Shown in pieces: positions 27,696-36,489 of a stretch of DNA of 64,000 bases. The notes beneath the pieces are model-generated. The model was not told the origin of the DNA, searched no databases, and saw only the letters and a list, made by a program, of their open reading frames with translations. This stretch comes from DATGSL01 sp964645585 (GTDB lineage Bacteria > Verrucomicrobiota > Verrucomicrobiia > Opitutales > T3Sed10-336), in NCBI GenBank assembly GCA_964645585.1, contig CAZYAN010000010.1:1-64000 (forward strand), written 5' to 3'. Every line of letters starts with the position of its first letter. The first letter of the stretch is position 1. Both the position numbers and the translations under genes were made by a program.

Positions 27696-29769
27696 TTGCG
27701 CTACCGACAGCCGCCTTTGTCTGTTGTCCATGCCAGTCCGTTTCACCTCTTCCCGCAATCGAACCGAATGAAAGATACACATCATCCTTCCAGCCATCCC
27801 GCCAAACCAGTGTGGCCTTGAGCGAGGTTTCGTCCACCGAACGTTCGACCGAAAGCAGCAGAGGTTCATCCCCTCCAAACGGTGCGAGTAGAGTCACCAT
27901 AAACCAAGGCGGCCCGTTCCCGACGCGATACACGAGACGAGGCGCCGGATACTTGGACCCGTATTTCGGCGAATACCATCCTTCCTCGACAAGTGGCTCC
28001 GCCTCGCCACCGAGCGGAATAACCGCGATCTCCGCCGTTCCGTAATCGGTCGCAAACGCGCCCGGAAACTTTGTCAGCCGCTGCGGCTCCGTTGGCAGAA
28101 ATCGCCAGTTTTGCTCGATCACCAGCGACTCCCGCATGACCTCCGGCGCTCGCACAAGGTCAGCGACAATCCAGTATTCGTCCCGGACCATCAGCAACTG
28201 CCGTTCATGTATGATCGACCCGTCCACGCCGTCTGGGAGCAAGTGACTGTATCCATCGTGCCAGGCATGGAGATACTTGAGCTCTCCTTCGATTTGCGAG
28301 CGCGCGAGCACCGGTTCAACATTCCGCACCATGTTCCCGCCGTTGATCGAAACCGTGTTCTGGAAACGCGTCTGAAGAAAAGCGTCGCGCCCGCCAGCGT
28401 CGTAGGTGTAGCGTCCCGGCGCAACGATCAGCGGCTGTCCGTCCGCATACAGCTCGACCGCGAGCGCGCGGTCGGCGCCCCGTCCGCGCGGTCCGTAATC
28501 CATCATCGACCAATGCGCATCACGACCGTCGGTCCATGGACTTCGCAGCAGCGCGAATTTTCCTTCCGGAAAAATCCGGCTCGTCCAGGCCGGCGGCGCG
28601 CCTTCCTTTCCCTCCGTCGCCAGATACACATGGTCCGGCCGATCCGCCTGTCGCCCCCAGCGCAGCAGACGGTCCTCCATAAAATCCCGATCCGTGTGGC
28701 CGAACTGCGGAATCGTCAGATTCGGCTGAGTAAACGCCGCCGCGAAATCAAACATGCCGTTCAAGCGCTCCACAAACTCCTCCGCAACCGGCGCCCCCGC
28801 CCGCTTCATGAGCTGGTAAAACCAATTCTCCTCCCGCAAGGTCACGTTGTGATAGGTGGGGCTTCGGCCGCGATAAACACCGTCGGCGTACGTGGATTCA
28901 AAGATGTGGTTTCGCATCGTTTCCACCGTCACGCGAGCCCATTCGCCCGCATCTCGAAACTCCGGAAAATACGTCGCCGCCTGCAAGACACTGACCGCCG
29001 CCATGGCACCCTGATTGCTGTCGCCGTATCCAGCTGAACCGCGCGCGTTCAGCCACTCGCAAGTCGCGTGCATGGTATCCAAAAAAACCGTCAGAACCTG
29101 CTCGTCAAAATGGCGCGATGTAACCGCCACCGGAAAAAGCCACGTCCAGTGCCGCATCCGAATGCCGGCTTCGAGACGCCGCGGATAGCCAGGCGCCACC
29201 TGCTGATCCCATTCCAGAAACCGTTCGGCGAACTCCGCCATGTAACGTTCGTCACCAAACCGTCGATACGCCTCCACCAGCGTCAGAAAATACGTGTGGC
29301 GGTTGAGCATAAAATTCCACTCACGGTCGTGGAGCTGATGTTTCCAGTCGACTCTGTCGCCAAACTCGACCGTCTCTCCAAGAAAGGTCAGCCGACGGGC
29401 CAACGCATCGGCCGGAGTCGTCGTATCATGCACCCCGACGGGCATGCAGCGGACACTCGGCACCTTCATCGGATCATGGAGGTCGGCATCGATTCCGGGC
29501 AGGTCGCGAATCGCCGTCGACGGGTCGAAATGATAGTCCATCTCACGCGTCCGATAATACTGGAGCAGTTGCGTGATTGCCGCCCTTTCGTCCCCCGCCG
29601 CAACCGCCTGACGGACCTTTTCCAAACCGGGCCGGTCGAGGTCGATTCGCGCAAGCACGGCAGCGGCCCGCTCCGGGTTAGCCGGCGCTCCTTCCGCCAC
29701 CGCAGCTGCCCCAGCGATCAACGCGATCGACCAAGAAGCCCAGCCGATGAGTTTTGCCATTTCCCTCAT
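27685..29769 (-). CDS. Secreted heparinase II/III family polysaccharide lyase
   Basis: A 694-residue exported protein of the heparinase II/III superfamily (PL12/15/17/21-like). A signal peptide (about 1-27) is followed by an alpha/alpha toroid (about 30-365), with W-T-W-L-F-P-V-A, S-N-Q-G-A-M-A and R-G-R-S-P-T-Y-H-N-V-T, the last holding a Tyr-His pair of the kind used for catalysis. The heparinase II/III beta-sandwich (about 390-640) has G-R-G-A-D-R-A-L, G-R-Y-T-Y-D-A-G-G and Q-N-T-V-S-I-N-G. The start at 29769 is supported by AAGGA about 8 bases upstream. It sits between the LamG protein and GH43 on the same strand. Substrates of this superfamily include heparan, alginate and other uronates, so the target is open. 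Confidence 0.83.
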   Translation of the reverse strand: MREMAKLIGWASWSIALIAGAAAVAEGAPANPERAAAVLARIDLDRPGLEKVRQAVAAGDERAAITQLLQYYRTREMDYHFDPSTAIRDLPGIDADLHDPMKVPSVRCMPVGVHDTTTPADALARRLTFLGETVEFGDRVDWKHQLHDREWNFMLNRHTYFLTLVEAYRRFGDERYMAEFAERFLEWDQQVAPGYPRRLEAGIRMRHWTWLFPVAVTSRHFDEQVLTVFLDTMHATCEWLNARGSAGYGDSNQGAMAAVSVLQAATYFPEFRDAGEWARVTVETMRNHIFESTYADGVYRGRSPTYHNVTLREENWFYQLMKRAGAPVAEEFVERLNGMFDFAAAFTQPNLTIPQFGHTDRDFMEDRLLRWGRQADRPDHVYLATEGKEGAPPAWTSRIFPEGKFALLRSPWTDGRDAHWSMMDYGPRGRGADRALAVELYADGQPLIVAPGRYTYDAGGRDAFLQTRFQNTVSINGGNMVRNVEPVLARSQIEGELKYLHAWHDGYSHLLPDGVDGSIIHERQLLMVRDEYWIVADLVRAPEVMRESLVIEQNWRFLPTEPQRLTKFPGAFATDYGTAEIAVIPLGGEAEPLVEEGWYSPKYGSKYPAPRLVYRVGNGPPWFMVTLLAPFGGDEPLLLSVERSVDETSLKATLVWRDGWKDDVYLSFGSIAGRGETDWHGQQTKAAVGSANGD

Positions 29770-29935
29770 GGGTCTATCCTTTCCTGCACTTCCTCGGGCA
29801 ATCGGACAACGTGCCGCCGCGAGGTATACGCAAACGGCACGTTCCATGCCTTGGCGGAAGGCGGCGCGCACGCGGCCGACTTCACGAAATCCGGCCTGGC
29901 TGCGCGCACCCACGCGGATGCAGTTCTCTTTCCCA

Positions 29936-32900
29936 TCACTCGATGCTTAAACGAAAGAACTGCCGGCTGACCTCCGTTGTGTCCACGGAATATGGGCTCG
30001 CCGCCCCGTCGACAACCGTCCACGGGCCCGTGACTTCAGGCGCGCTTTCAAGAATCGCTTCGGCACCTTCCCAATTGAGAATAACTCCGGCACCGTCCCG
30101 GGAGATCGCAAGGACCGGAAGAACCGCGGACTCGAAGATCTCGCTGTCGATCCAGGTTCCTCCCCAGAGTTCCCCTAAAAATCCGTTGCCGGATGAAAAG
30201 TCTGTCGCGACCGCCCCGCCGCCTTCATTAAATCCAAATCGCAGGTGCAGCCCGTCAGCAGGATTCAGCAGATCGTGCAGCGGCTCGAACATCGACTCGC
30301 TGATCTCCTGCTGGGTTTTCGCGACGTGCCATATCTGGAACTCATCGACAGCGCCGCGGAAGAATTGCGCTCCCAGCTGCGCCCACGGGTACGGATCAGC
30401 GCCAATAAACGACCGGCGCATCACCACGATCTCCGTCGTCGGCACAGTCAGAGACGACTTGAGTTCCCCGTTGAGGTACAGCAGAAGCTGATCGGCGTCT
30501 CGAACGAGGGCGATGTGAACCCATTCGCCGTATTCAAAATCCGAGGTCGAAACCGTATGAAGATCGCCACCTGAAACGACGCGAATTCCAGCGGTGATGA
30601 TGCCGTCGAGCTCGCGCATCTCGATCGTCCGGGTAAGCGACTCCTGATTGGTCATTCGGAAAAGCACCTGCTGCTCTTCCTGATCCAGTATCTTGTACCA
30701 GGCCGAGATGGTAAAATCGCCGAACGTTCCCCCGGCATGGCTAAAACTCACAAAGTCGTCAATCCCGTCGAATTCGAGCGCGAAGAACCGCTGGAGATTT
30801 CCAGGGAGAACACTGAAGCTCCATGCGACACTGTACGGCCCGCTTCCTTCCGAATCAAAATACTCGACCCGAGCACGGTTGATTCCCGCCGGAAGATTGC
30901 CAGGCGTAAAATAAATGGTGGCGCCGTTTCCAGTCGCCGCCGTGATCGCCGAAACCTCGTCCTCATTGACGAACAGGCGCAGACTCAAAACGTCGAGCGC
31001 CACCGTGCCGTTCACAACCTCGGCCTCAATCGTCACGTTCCGATCCACGTTGCCTGAGTGATGAACTGGTGTGGTGGAGACCACCGTCGGCAGCGTTTCA
31101 TCCACCGGAATAAACATAAAGAAATTGATCTGAATATCATTATTAAAATTGTTGGCGCTCACCGCGCGAAGCCGGACAGTCTCTTCGCCGGAAAGCGCGA
31201 CCCTGACCTCCTGATCGAGTCCGTCCGGGCCGGTCAGCCGTGTGAATTGGTAAACGCCGTTCCCTTCAGGACGGAATTCGCCAAGGACCTCCGTTTGCTG
31301 ATTGGGCTGGGTGGGATCGCTTGTGACGCGTTCAAGGAGAATCACCGGAGCTCCGGTTGCGGCCGCCCGCAGAAACACTTGATACTGTCCCTCCGGGAAA
31401 TTCCGGGTGTAATTAAACCACTCACCGGTTTCTACCAGGTGCAGGTCGTAATCCGGAATCGTGACGCCGGCATTCAGGCTGGCTTCGTCATATTTCGGGC
31501 GAGGCGGCAGATCTCCGCTGAAAAATGTCCCGACAACATCGCACCAGCGATACATATTGGTTTCCAGCGTCGCTTTCGTCTCCGACTTGCTGAAAAAGTC
31601 AACACCGGGCTCGCCGACACGGTCGACATAGCCGGTCGCCTGATTGAAGTAGCTGCCGTTCGTGAAAGTCGAAGGAGTCGGTCGGTCAATATAGGATCCT
31701 CCGCCCGGCGTCCCCGATACAGCGCCAGAGTCACCATCGCACAGCATACCGGCCGCGAAGTTGTAATCTTCCGCCTCGATGACGACGACCGCGTCTTCGT
31801 TCAAGGTATCGAACGACCAATGATGCGTCGTCTGGCGCTCGTTATCGCGAGCGATGACCGTCACCGCGTAAAACTCGTTCGGTTCGAGCCCGTCGAAAAA
31901 GACTTCATACGCGGGCGACGAACCGGTGATGGTCAAACTTTGATGAGAAATAAGCTCTCCGTTCAGGTACAGTTCGATGTCCTCCGTCGAAAGCGTATTG
32001 GGTTCTTCGGTACTTACCTGGAAGCGCAAACCATCCTCGGCAGGATAAAAGAAGGCGTCGTGCAGCGGGGTCAGGTTCGCAATCACCGGACCGCTCTCGG
32101 TCACAAACGCGTCGACTTCAACGAAGCGCGGCTGGCGGAGCAGCATCGCCCCTTCTTCCGTGAATTCACCGAGGTTGTCAAAACCGCGGGAAATAAACTT
32201 CAAGTAGCGAAAATCGCTGACGGCGCCGGCCGGAAACACGAGTCGGACGAGGTTATAGTTCCCCGTTCCGGTTCCGGTATCCGTCGCCGGTATGCCAGGA
32301 ACCGGAGCGCCGGTGTAGGTCAACGGCGTCGCAAAACGCGATCCTTCGATCACCGTAAAATGAATTCCGTCGGTCGACACGGCGAACTCGCCATCGTATC
32401 CGGTTCGCCACGGATCAGCGCCGGTTATCCAAATGTCAATACGGTCGAGGGAGCGGTGCTGTGCATTGTTCGGGTCGCCCAAATCCCAGACAATTTCGAC
32501 GATCTCGTTGTCCGGCCCCGGGATGACATTCGTCGCGGGCGCCGTCGCACTCGATGCATCCGTCAGCGCCACAAGCGATCCCTCCACCGGAGCAAAGTTA
32601 CCGCTGCCGATGATGCCATGAAGCGCATCGTCAGACGACATGTTCAATTCCACGTCATCGAGCGTGCCGGCCGCCAAGCTCCCGTCGAAGGTGTCGAACG
32701 TCCAGGCCACTTCCCCGCTCGTCGCGTTGTCGCTGGCGACCACGCGCACTTTGTACAGCCGATTCGATTGCAAGCCGCCATAAGAAACCTGATACGAGGG
32801 GGACGCGCCCGCAACTGTCAACTCTTCCGGCGGCACGAGAACGCCGTCGATGTACACTTCAATATCCTCGGCCGCGAGCGTGCGCGATTCATCGGTGCTG

Positions 32901-33709
32901 ACCGTCAGCGACAATCCGGCCGCGGCTGGATGCCTGTGTGTACCGGGCGGCGGTGTGATATCGTCGAAAGAAAGATAGTGCGGCAGCGGAGCGGTGTCCG
33001 GGTAAGGCAAGGGTTCTGTCGATACCCCGAACGCGTGATAATCGAGCTCGAGCAGGTGGGACGCATGCGCCGTCCGGTTCCTGTAACCGAAGTAGGTGCC
33101 GGTCAGCGGCGCCGTGTCGACGGCCGTTGCCGCGGTACCGACCGGGCTCCCCGAAGCGTCAAAAACGCGAAACTCCAAGCTGAGCGTGGCGCCGTCATAC
33201 GTTCCCGTGAGCCGAAGTTCATACGTTTCCCCTGGTTCCGGAACGCCGGCGTTCCCATTCACCGCGGCAAACCCTCCGCCCGCGCCGCCAAGCGAAAGAA
33301 TTCTGACATTGCCGGCGCCAGAGCCGCGCACGGTCCAGTCCGCCAGATAATACGTGCCGCTGAACGCGCTGTTGTTCGCAAAAGCGCCGAACCCGGCGGT
33401 GATCGCCGTTCCGCTCCCTTGCACGTCGACGACCGTCATCCAGCTCGAGATCACGAAAGAATTTCCAGAGACTCCCGTCACTTCTGTCGCTGTTCGGGCG
33501 ACGACGACACCAGACCCGGACGGCTGTCTCAGTTCGAGAATTTTCCGGGAGTCATTCCACGTCCACGGACCTGCCTGCTCCGGAAACGCGCCGTCGGAAA
33601 AATCGGTTGTGAACGGAAAGGCATTTTGGGCGCGAAGAAACGCGGCGGTCGACAACTGGACCGCGAACAGCACAAGAATAAGGAGTCGAGCGGTACTTGC
33701 GTATATCAT
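29936..33709 (-). CDS. Giant secreted carbohydrate-binding-type protein with terminal LamG domain
   Basis: A 1257-residue exported protein without catalytic motifs that I recognise. Signal peptide (about 1-28); an N-terminal sandwich (about 35-235); two Ig-like repeats of the same type (each D-I-E-(V/L)-Y-(I/L)-(D/N)-G ... S-P-(S/A)-Y-(Q/E)-V, about 280-350 and 590-655) around an F5/8-type coupled region (W-D-L-G-D-P-N-N-A-Q-H-R-S-L-D-R-I-D-I-W); a CBM6-like section beginning V-V-V-I-E-A-E-D-Y (about 660-890); a third Ig-like domain; and a LamG domain (about 990-1190). It ends I-L-E-S-A-P-E-V-T-G-P-W ... F-F-R-L, the module shared with other secreted proteins. It follows the pseudopilin gene by 60 bases and precedes the lyase and GH43 genes. 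A surface polysaccharide-binding role is inferred. The opposite strand holds a long spurious frame. Confidence 0.8.
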   Translation of the reverse strand: MIYASTARLLILVLFAVQLSTAAFLRAQNAFPFTTDFSDGAFPEQAGPWTWNDSRKILELRQPSGSGVVVARTATEVTGVSGNSFVISSWMTVVDVQGSGTAITAGFGAFANNSAFSGTYYLADWTVRGSGAGNVRILSLGGAGGGFAAVNGNAGVPEPGETYELRLTGTYDGATLSLEFRVFDASGSPVGTAATAVDTAPLTGTYFGYRNRTAHASHLLELDYHAFGVSTEPLPYPDTAPLPHYLSFDDITPPPGTHRHPAAAGLSLTVSTDESRTLAAEDIEVYIDGVLVPPEELTVAGASPSYQVSYGGLQSNRLYKVRVVASDNATSGEVAWTFDTFDGSLAAGTLDDVELNMSSDDALHGIIGSGNFAPVEGSLVALTDASSATAPATNVIPGPDNEIVEIVWDLGDPNNAQHRSLDRIDIWITGADPWRTGYDGEFAVSTDGIHFTVIEGSRFATPLTYTGAPVPGIPATDTGTGTGNYNLVRLVFPAGAVSDFRYLKFISRGFDNLGEFTEEGAMLLRQPRFVEVDAFVTESGPVIANLTPLHDAFFYPAEDGLRFQVSTEEPNTLSTEDIELYLNGELISHQSLTITGSSPAYEVFFDGLEPNEFYAVTVIARDNERQTTHHWSFDTLNEDAVVVIEAEDYNFAAGMLCDGDSGAVSGTPGGGSYIDRPTPSTFTNGSYFNQATGYVDRVGEPGVDFFSKSETKATLETNMYRWCDVVGTFFSGDLPPRPKYDEASLNAGVTIPDYDLHLVETGEWFNYTRNFPEGQYQVFLRAAATGAPVILLERVTSDPTQPNQQTEVLGEFRPEGNGVYQFTRLTGPDGLDQEVRVALSGEETVRLRAVSANNFNNDIQINFFMFIPVDETLPTVVSTTPVHHSGNVDRNVTIEAEVVNGTVALDVLSLRLFVNEDEVSAITAATGNGATIYFTPGNLPAGINRARVEYFDSEGSGPYSVAWSFSVLPGNLQRFFALEFDGIDDFVSFSHAGGTFGDFTISAWYKILDQEEQQVLFRMTNQESLTRTIEMRELDGIITAGIRVVSGGDLHTVSTSDFEYGEWVHIALVRDADQLLLYLNGELKSSLTVPTTEIVVMRRSFIGADPYPWAQLGAQFFRGAVDEFQIWHVAKTQQEISESMFEPLHDLLNPADGLHLRFGFNEGGGAVATDFSSGNGFLGELWGGTWIDSEIFESAVLPVLAISRDGAGVILNWEGAEAILESAPEVTGPWTVVDGAASPYSVDTTEVSRQFFRLSIE

Positions 33710-33769
33710 GGTTTTTGGAGGGTTCTGATTGGAGAGAAACAACCCGCGGACGCGAAACGAAGAAGGGCG

Positions 33770-34459
33770 CTATCTTCGCCCGCCCTGCGAGGGCATCGGA
33801 AAGGGGTTTTTGAAATACCAGGTGTTGCTGCCGACGCTGTAACCGCCCGGATCAAACTCCGCGGCCGGCACCCACTCGACACTGCCGTCGGAGCGGAGGT
33901 GGTTAGCGCCGGCAACGGACCCGGAGCCGTCGCCATGACTGGCGTTCAGCCCGCGCGAGGGATGATCGCTGACGAGGTCGACCATCAACAGATCGTATTC
34001 GAGCGGATCATTCAACGCGCTGAACGGCAGAGAACTCGTGGTCTGCCCCGGCCAGTACGCATAGCCGAATACGATGGAACCGCCTTCGGAAGTGCGGTTT
34101 GCCTCCGTCATGTGCGTCACCATCCAGTCGTTGTTGGCCGGACAGAAAAACATGGCCCAATCGACGTCGTAGCCGAGCAGATCGTCGCGCTGGATGGCAG
34201 AGAGCCAATGAGGGTATGGCGGATTGCTGCCCATGCTGTCCATGTAGCGGCCGCCGTTGTCGTCCCGATAAAGATTGTGCGCATAGCCCCACTGACGCAG
34301 GTGTGTCGCGCACGATGCTCGTTTTGCCTGCTCGCGCACGCGACTGACAACGGGAATGAGGATTGCGGCGAGGATGCCGATGATGGCGATGACGGTAAGC
34401 AGTTCAATCAGGGTGAACGCGCGGCGGCAGACGTGCAGGGTAGCAGATTTCTCATTCAT
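33770..34459 (-). CDS. Type II/IV pseudopilin-like protein
   Basis: A 229-residue protein with a prepilin signal: leader ending C-R-R-A followed by F-T-L-I-E-L-L-T-V-I-A-I-I-G-I-L with Glu at +5. The N-terminal 26 mature residues are identical to those of the pseudopilin at 10496, with many synonymous codon changes, so the copies are old; the globular parts differ. Near the end is A-N-H-L-R-S-D-G-S-V-E-W-V-P, a shortened variant of the H-x-DG motif. It heads the minus-strand run with the giant LamG protein, heparinase-like lyase, GH43 and xylA, just as the other copy precedes a giant secreted protein beside a PL8 lyase. Confidence 0.85.
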   Translation of the reverse strand: MNEKSATLHVCRRAFTLIELLTVIAIIGILAAILIPVVSRVREQAKRASCATHLRQWGYAHNLYRDDNGGRYMDSMGSNPPYPHWLSAIQRDDLLGYDVDWAMFFCPANNDWMVTHMTEANRTSEGGSIVFGYAYWPGQTTSSLPFSALNDPLEYDLLMVDLVSDHPSRGLNASHGDGSGSVAGANHLRSDGSVEWVPAAEFDPGGYSVGSNTWYFKNPFPMPSQGGRR

Positions 34460-34537
34460 GACGGGGCGGGTAATATTAAAAATTTCAGTTTAATCGAAAC
34501 ATGGGTCCAGAGTGGTTTCCGCTGGTTTGATCGGCGG

Positions 34538-35482
34538 TCAGATCTCGACAGCGCGCTTCACCAACCTGCTCCCGCCCCACCGGAAGGCGAAGAGGTCGAG
34601 CCCCTCCCGCAGGAACTGAACCTCCCGCAGGCCGGCTGGGTCGAGCGATCGCGTCGGATGACGGACGCGGGCGCTTGCGATGATGCCCGCGTCGTGAAGG
34701 TTGTTTTTCATGACCGAGACGCCAAGCCCCGGTTGAAGTTCGTAGCGGATTAAAGGCAGCGCACGGGTAAATTCCCGATAAGCTTCTTTCCTTTCGCCAG
34801 CTTGGTGATGGTTCCAGATTTTAAGGAAGATGTCGACCAGGTCGCTGCCCGGCATCGTTCCCACCGCACCGCGATCGAGTTCCTCCGGAAAGAACTGACC
34901 GTTCAACCCGCCGAAAAGGATCAGCGAATCGCCGGCGGCGGCCCGGACGGAGGTGACCTTCATGGCTGTCGGGGGCGCTTCGACCTTGGCCAGAACGACG
35001 TTCTCCAGTTCCTGCGCCATCCGCGCCAAGAGCGCCGGCGGCATGCTGATCTGAGTCATCAGCGGCGCGTCCTGAATCATAATCGGAATCCGGACCGCCT
35101 CCGAGATCGCCCGGTAATACGCAAAGATGCCTTCGGCGTCCGGCTTCATATAGTGCGGTGGCAAAACCATCAGCGCATCTGCGCCCGCCGCCTCCGCCTC
35201 CACGCTCAAAGCAACAGCAATGTCCGTTCCCGTATGGCCGGTGCTGACGATGACCGGAACGCGGCCCTCCACCTCCTCAAGGATGACTCGTGTCAGCTCC
35301 GCGCGCTCCTGGGCCGACAGCGCATAGCCCTCGCTCGCGTTTCCGAAAAGCCCGAGCCCGTGCACACCCGCATCGAGTAAAAAGCGCACAAGCCTCCGCT
35401 GGCTGTCAAAATCAACCGCACCGTCGTCCCGGAACGGCGTATTGACAATGGGAAAAACCCCGCGGAAACGAGTCTCGATCAT
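34538..35482 (-). CDS. Dihydrodipicolinate synthase/N-acetylneuraminate lyase family protein, probable 2-keto-3-deoxy sugar-acid lyase or dehydratase
   Basis: A 314-residue class I aldolase-type barrel. The Schiff-base lysine is K166 in V-V-L-A-K-V-E-A-P. Two family positions are unusual: the pyruvate-binding G-T-T-G-E segment reads G-N-A-S-E-G, and the catalytic tyrosine motif Y-N-x-P reads I-Q-D-A-P (137-140), so the canonical Tyr is absent. This argues against true DapA function and for a sugar-acid lyase or dehydratase, in keeping with its neighbours. It overlaps the GntR gene by four bases (ATGA), so they form one unit. The reaction assigned (cleavage or dehydration of a 2-keto-3-deoxy acid) is inferred from context. 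Confidence 0.8.
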   Translation of the reverse strand: MIETRFRGVFPIVNTPFRDDGAVDFDSQRRLVRFLLDAGVHGLGLFGNASEGYALSAQERAELTRVILEEVEGRVPVIVSTGHTGTDIAVALSVEAEAAGADALMVLPPHYMKPDAEGIFAYYRAISEAVRIPIMIQDAPLMTQISMPPALLARMAQELENVVLAKVEAPPTAMKVTSVRAAAGDSLILFGGLNGQFFPEELDRGAVGTMPGSDLVDIFLKIWNHHQAGERKEAYREFTRALPLIRYELQPGLGVSVMKNNLHDAGIIASARVRHPTRSLDPAGLREVQFLREGLDLFAFRWGGSRLVKRAVEI

Positions 35483-36216
35483 ATCCCTGCCTTTACCTCC
35501 ATGGCGGCCGCCTCCGCGCTCGCCGGATCATGCGTGCTGGTGCCCGTCCGCTCCAGGTCGCGAATCAGCGAGTCGGCCGCTCGTTCGATATGCGTCCGCA
35601 GGAGCCGCACAAGGCGGGCCGCATCCCGTCGCTTCAGGGCCTTAAAAATTTCGTTATGCTCGGCGCGCTCCTGCTCGATCCGCTGTTCCCAGCCTTCACG
35701 GCTGTAATGAACCCGGGCGATTTGAATATGAGCATTCAGGCTGTTGTACATGTCCATCAGCCTGCGATTCCCGGCGATCCGGACGATTTGCTTGTGAAAC
35801 TCATGGTTGCGCTCCTCGTGCAGTTTGCGTTCCCGGTCGGTCCTGACCGTCGTGTTCAAAGCCTGGACCAGTTTTTCCAGATCCGCGAGTTCTCCCTCCT
35901 CAATGCGCTCGACACACAATTCGGCGGCCAGACATTCGAGAGCCACGCGCAATTCAAAGGTTTCCGCCAAGTCCCGGGACGATATTTCGGTCACATACGT
36001 CCCGCTTCGCGGATTGATCGCCACAAGCCCTTCGATCGCCAGGCGGTTGATCGCATCCTTGACCGGAGTCAGACTGACACCGAGCGTCGCCGCCAGCTCC
36101 TTCACATGGAGCCGCTCTCCCGGCTGAAACTGTTGGGACAATATACACTCGCGCAAGGTCTGGTAAACGGAGTCACTCGCGCGCTCGCGCTTTAACGCTG
36201 TGAGAAGGGGTTTCAT
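35479..36216 (-). CDS. GntR-family regulator, FCD subfamily
   Basis: A 245-residue repressor-type regulator. The winged helix-turn-helix covers about 10-75 (Q-F-Q-P-G-E-R-L-H-V-K-E-L-A, G-V-S-L-T-P-V-K-D-A-I-N-R-L, P-R-S-G-T-Y-V). The all-helical FCD ligand domain covers about 85-230, with the metal-ligand histidines plausible in R-N-H-E-F-H-K and the last helix R-L-L-R-T-H-I. FCD regulators usually sense sugar acids or other carboxylates. It is transcribed divergently from the SDR-GH88/105-enolase-SSS genes and overlaps the DHDPS-family gene. Two near-identical 36-bp elements between the two promoters are probable operators. Confidence 0.9.
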   Translation of the reverse strand: MKPLLTALKRERASDSVYQTLRECILSQQFQPGERLHVKELAATLGVSLTPVKDAINRLAIEGLVAINPRSGTYVTEISSRDLAETFELRVALECLAAELCVERIEEGELADLEKLVQALNTTVRTDRERKLHEERNHEFHKQIVRIAGNRRLMDMYNSLNAHIQIARVHYSREGWEQRIEQERAEHNEIFKALKRRDAARLVRLLRTHIERAADSLIRDLERTGTSTHDPASAEAAAMEVKAGI

Positions 36217-36252
36217 GAAGCGAAATCCACCGAAAGCTTTCTTCTATCTGGA

Positions 36253-36288
36253 ATCTGAAATTTTTTGCTTTAGATGTTAGATTTCAAA
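36253..36288. promoter_or_regulatory. 36-bp operator-like element, copy A (GntR side)
   Basis: An AT-rich element starting ATCTGAAATTTTT and ending TTAGATTTCAAA, with TGAAAT and ATTTCA as inverted arms. It begins 37 bases upstream of the GntR start and matches copy B at 36388-36423 in about 31 of 36 positions in the same orientation. Likely autoregulation site. Confidence 0.6.
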
Positions 36289-36387
36289 TTACCCACTCCT
36301 TCCCCACCCTGACAAGCGCTTTTTTTACTTTTCCCCAGCGACGTGAAATTGACGAGACTCCGATCTTTTTTTCGGCCACCAACTGAC

Positions 36388-36423
36388 ATCTGAAATTTTT
36401 AGCTTTACATTTTAGATTTCTGA
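36388..36423. promoter_or_regulatory. 36-bp operator-like element, copy B (SDR side)
   Basis: Second copy of the element, beginning ATCTGAAATTTTT and ending TTAGATTTCTGA, 66 bases before the SDR start. Its right end overlaps the presumed -35 box of the rightward promoter, a position suited to repression. Confidence 0.6.
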
Positions 36424-36447
36424 CTGAAGCCTCGACGACTTGATAAT
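36420..36447 (+). promoter_or_regulatory. Candidate promoter of the SDR operon
   Basis: CTGACT at 36420-36425 and GATAAT at 36442-36447 are separated by 16 bases, resembling a housekeeping promoter in a region otherwise free of good matches. The start codon follows about 40 bases later. Only a weak consensus match. Confidence 0.35.
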
Positions 36448-36489
36448 AAGGCTCTTTCTTCAGAAAGTCGTGCTCGCTTCCCTCATCCC

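Noticed and set aside
31058..34753. A 1231-codon rightward open frame
   Set aside because: It lies antisense to the LamG giant protein and the pseudopilin, both with signal sequences and clear domains. Its Arg/His-rich translation has none, and long antisense frames are common in GC-rich DNA.
36253..36423. The two 36-bp elements as a CRISPR or insertion sequence end
   Set aside because: Only two imperfect direct copies, no spacer regularity, no transposase and no target duplication.
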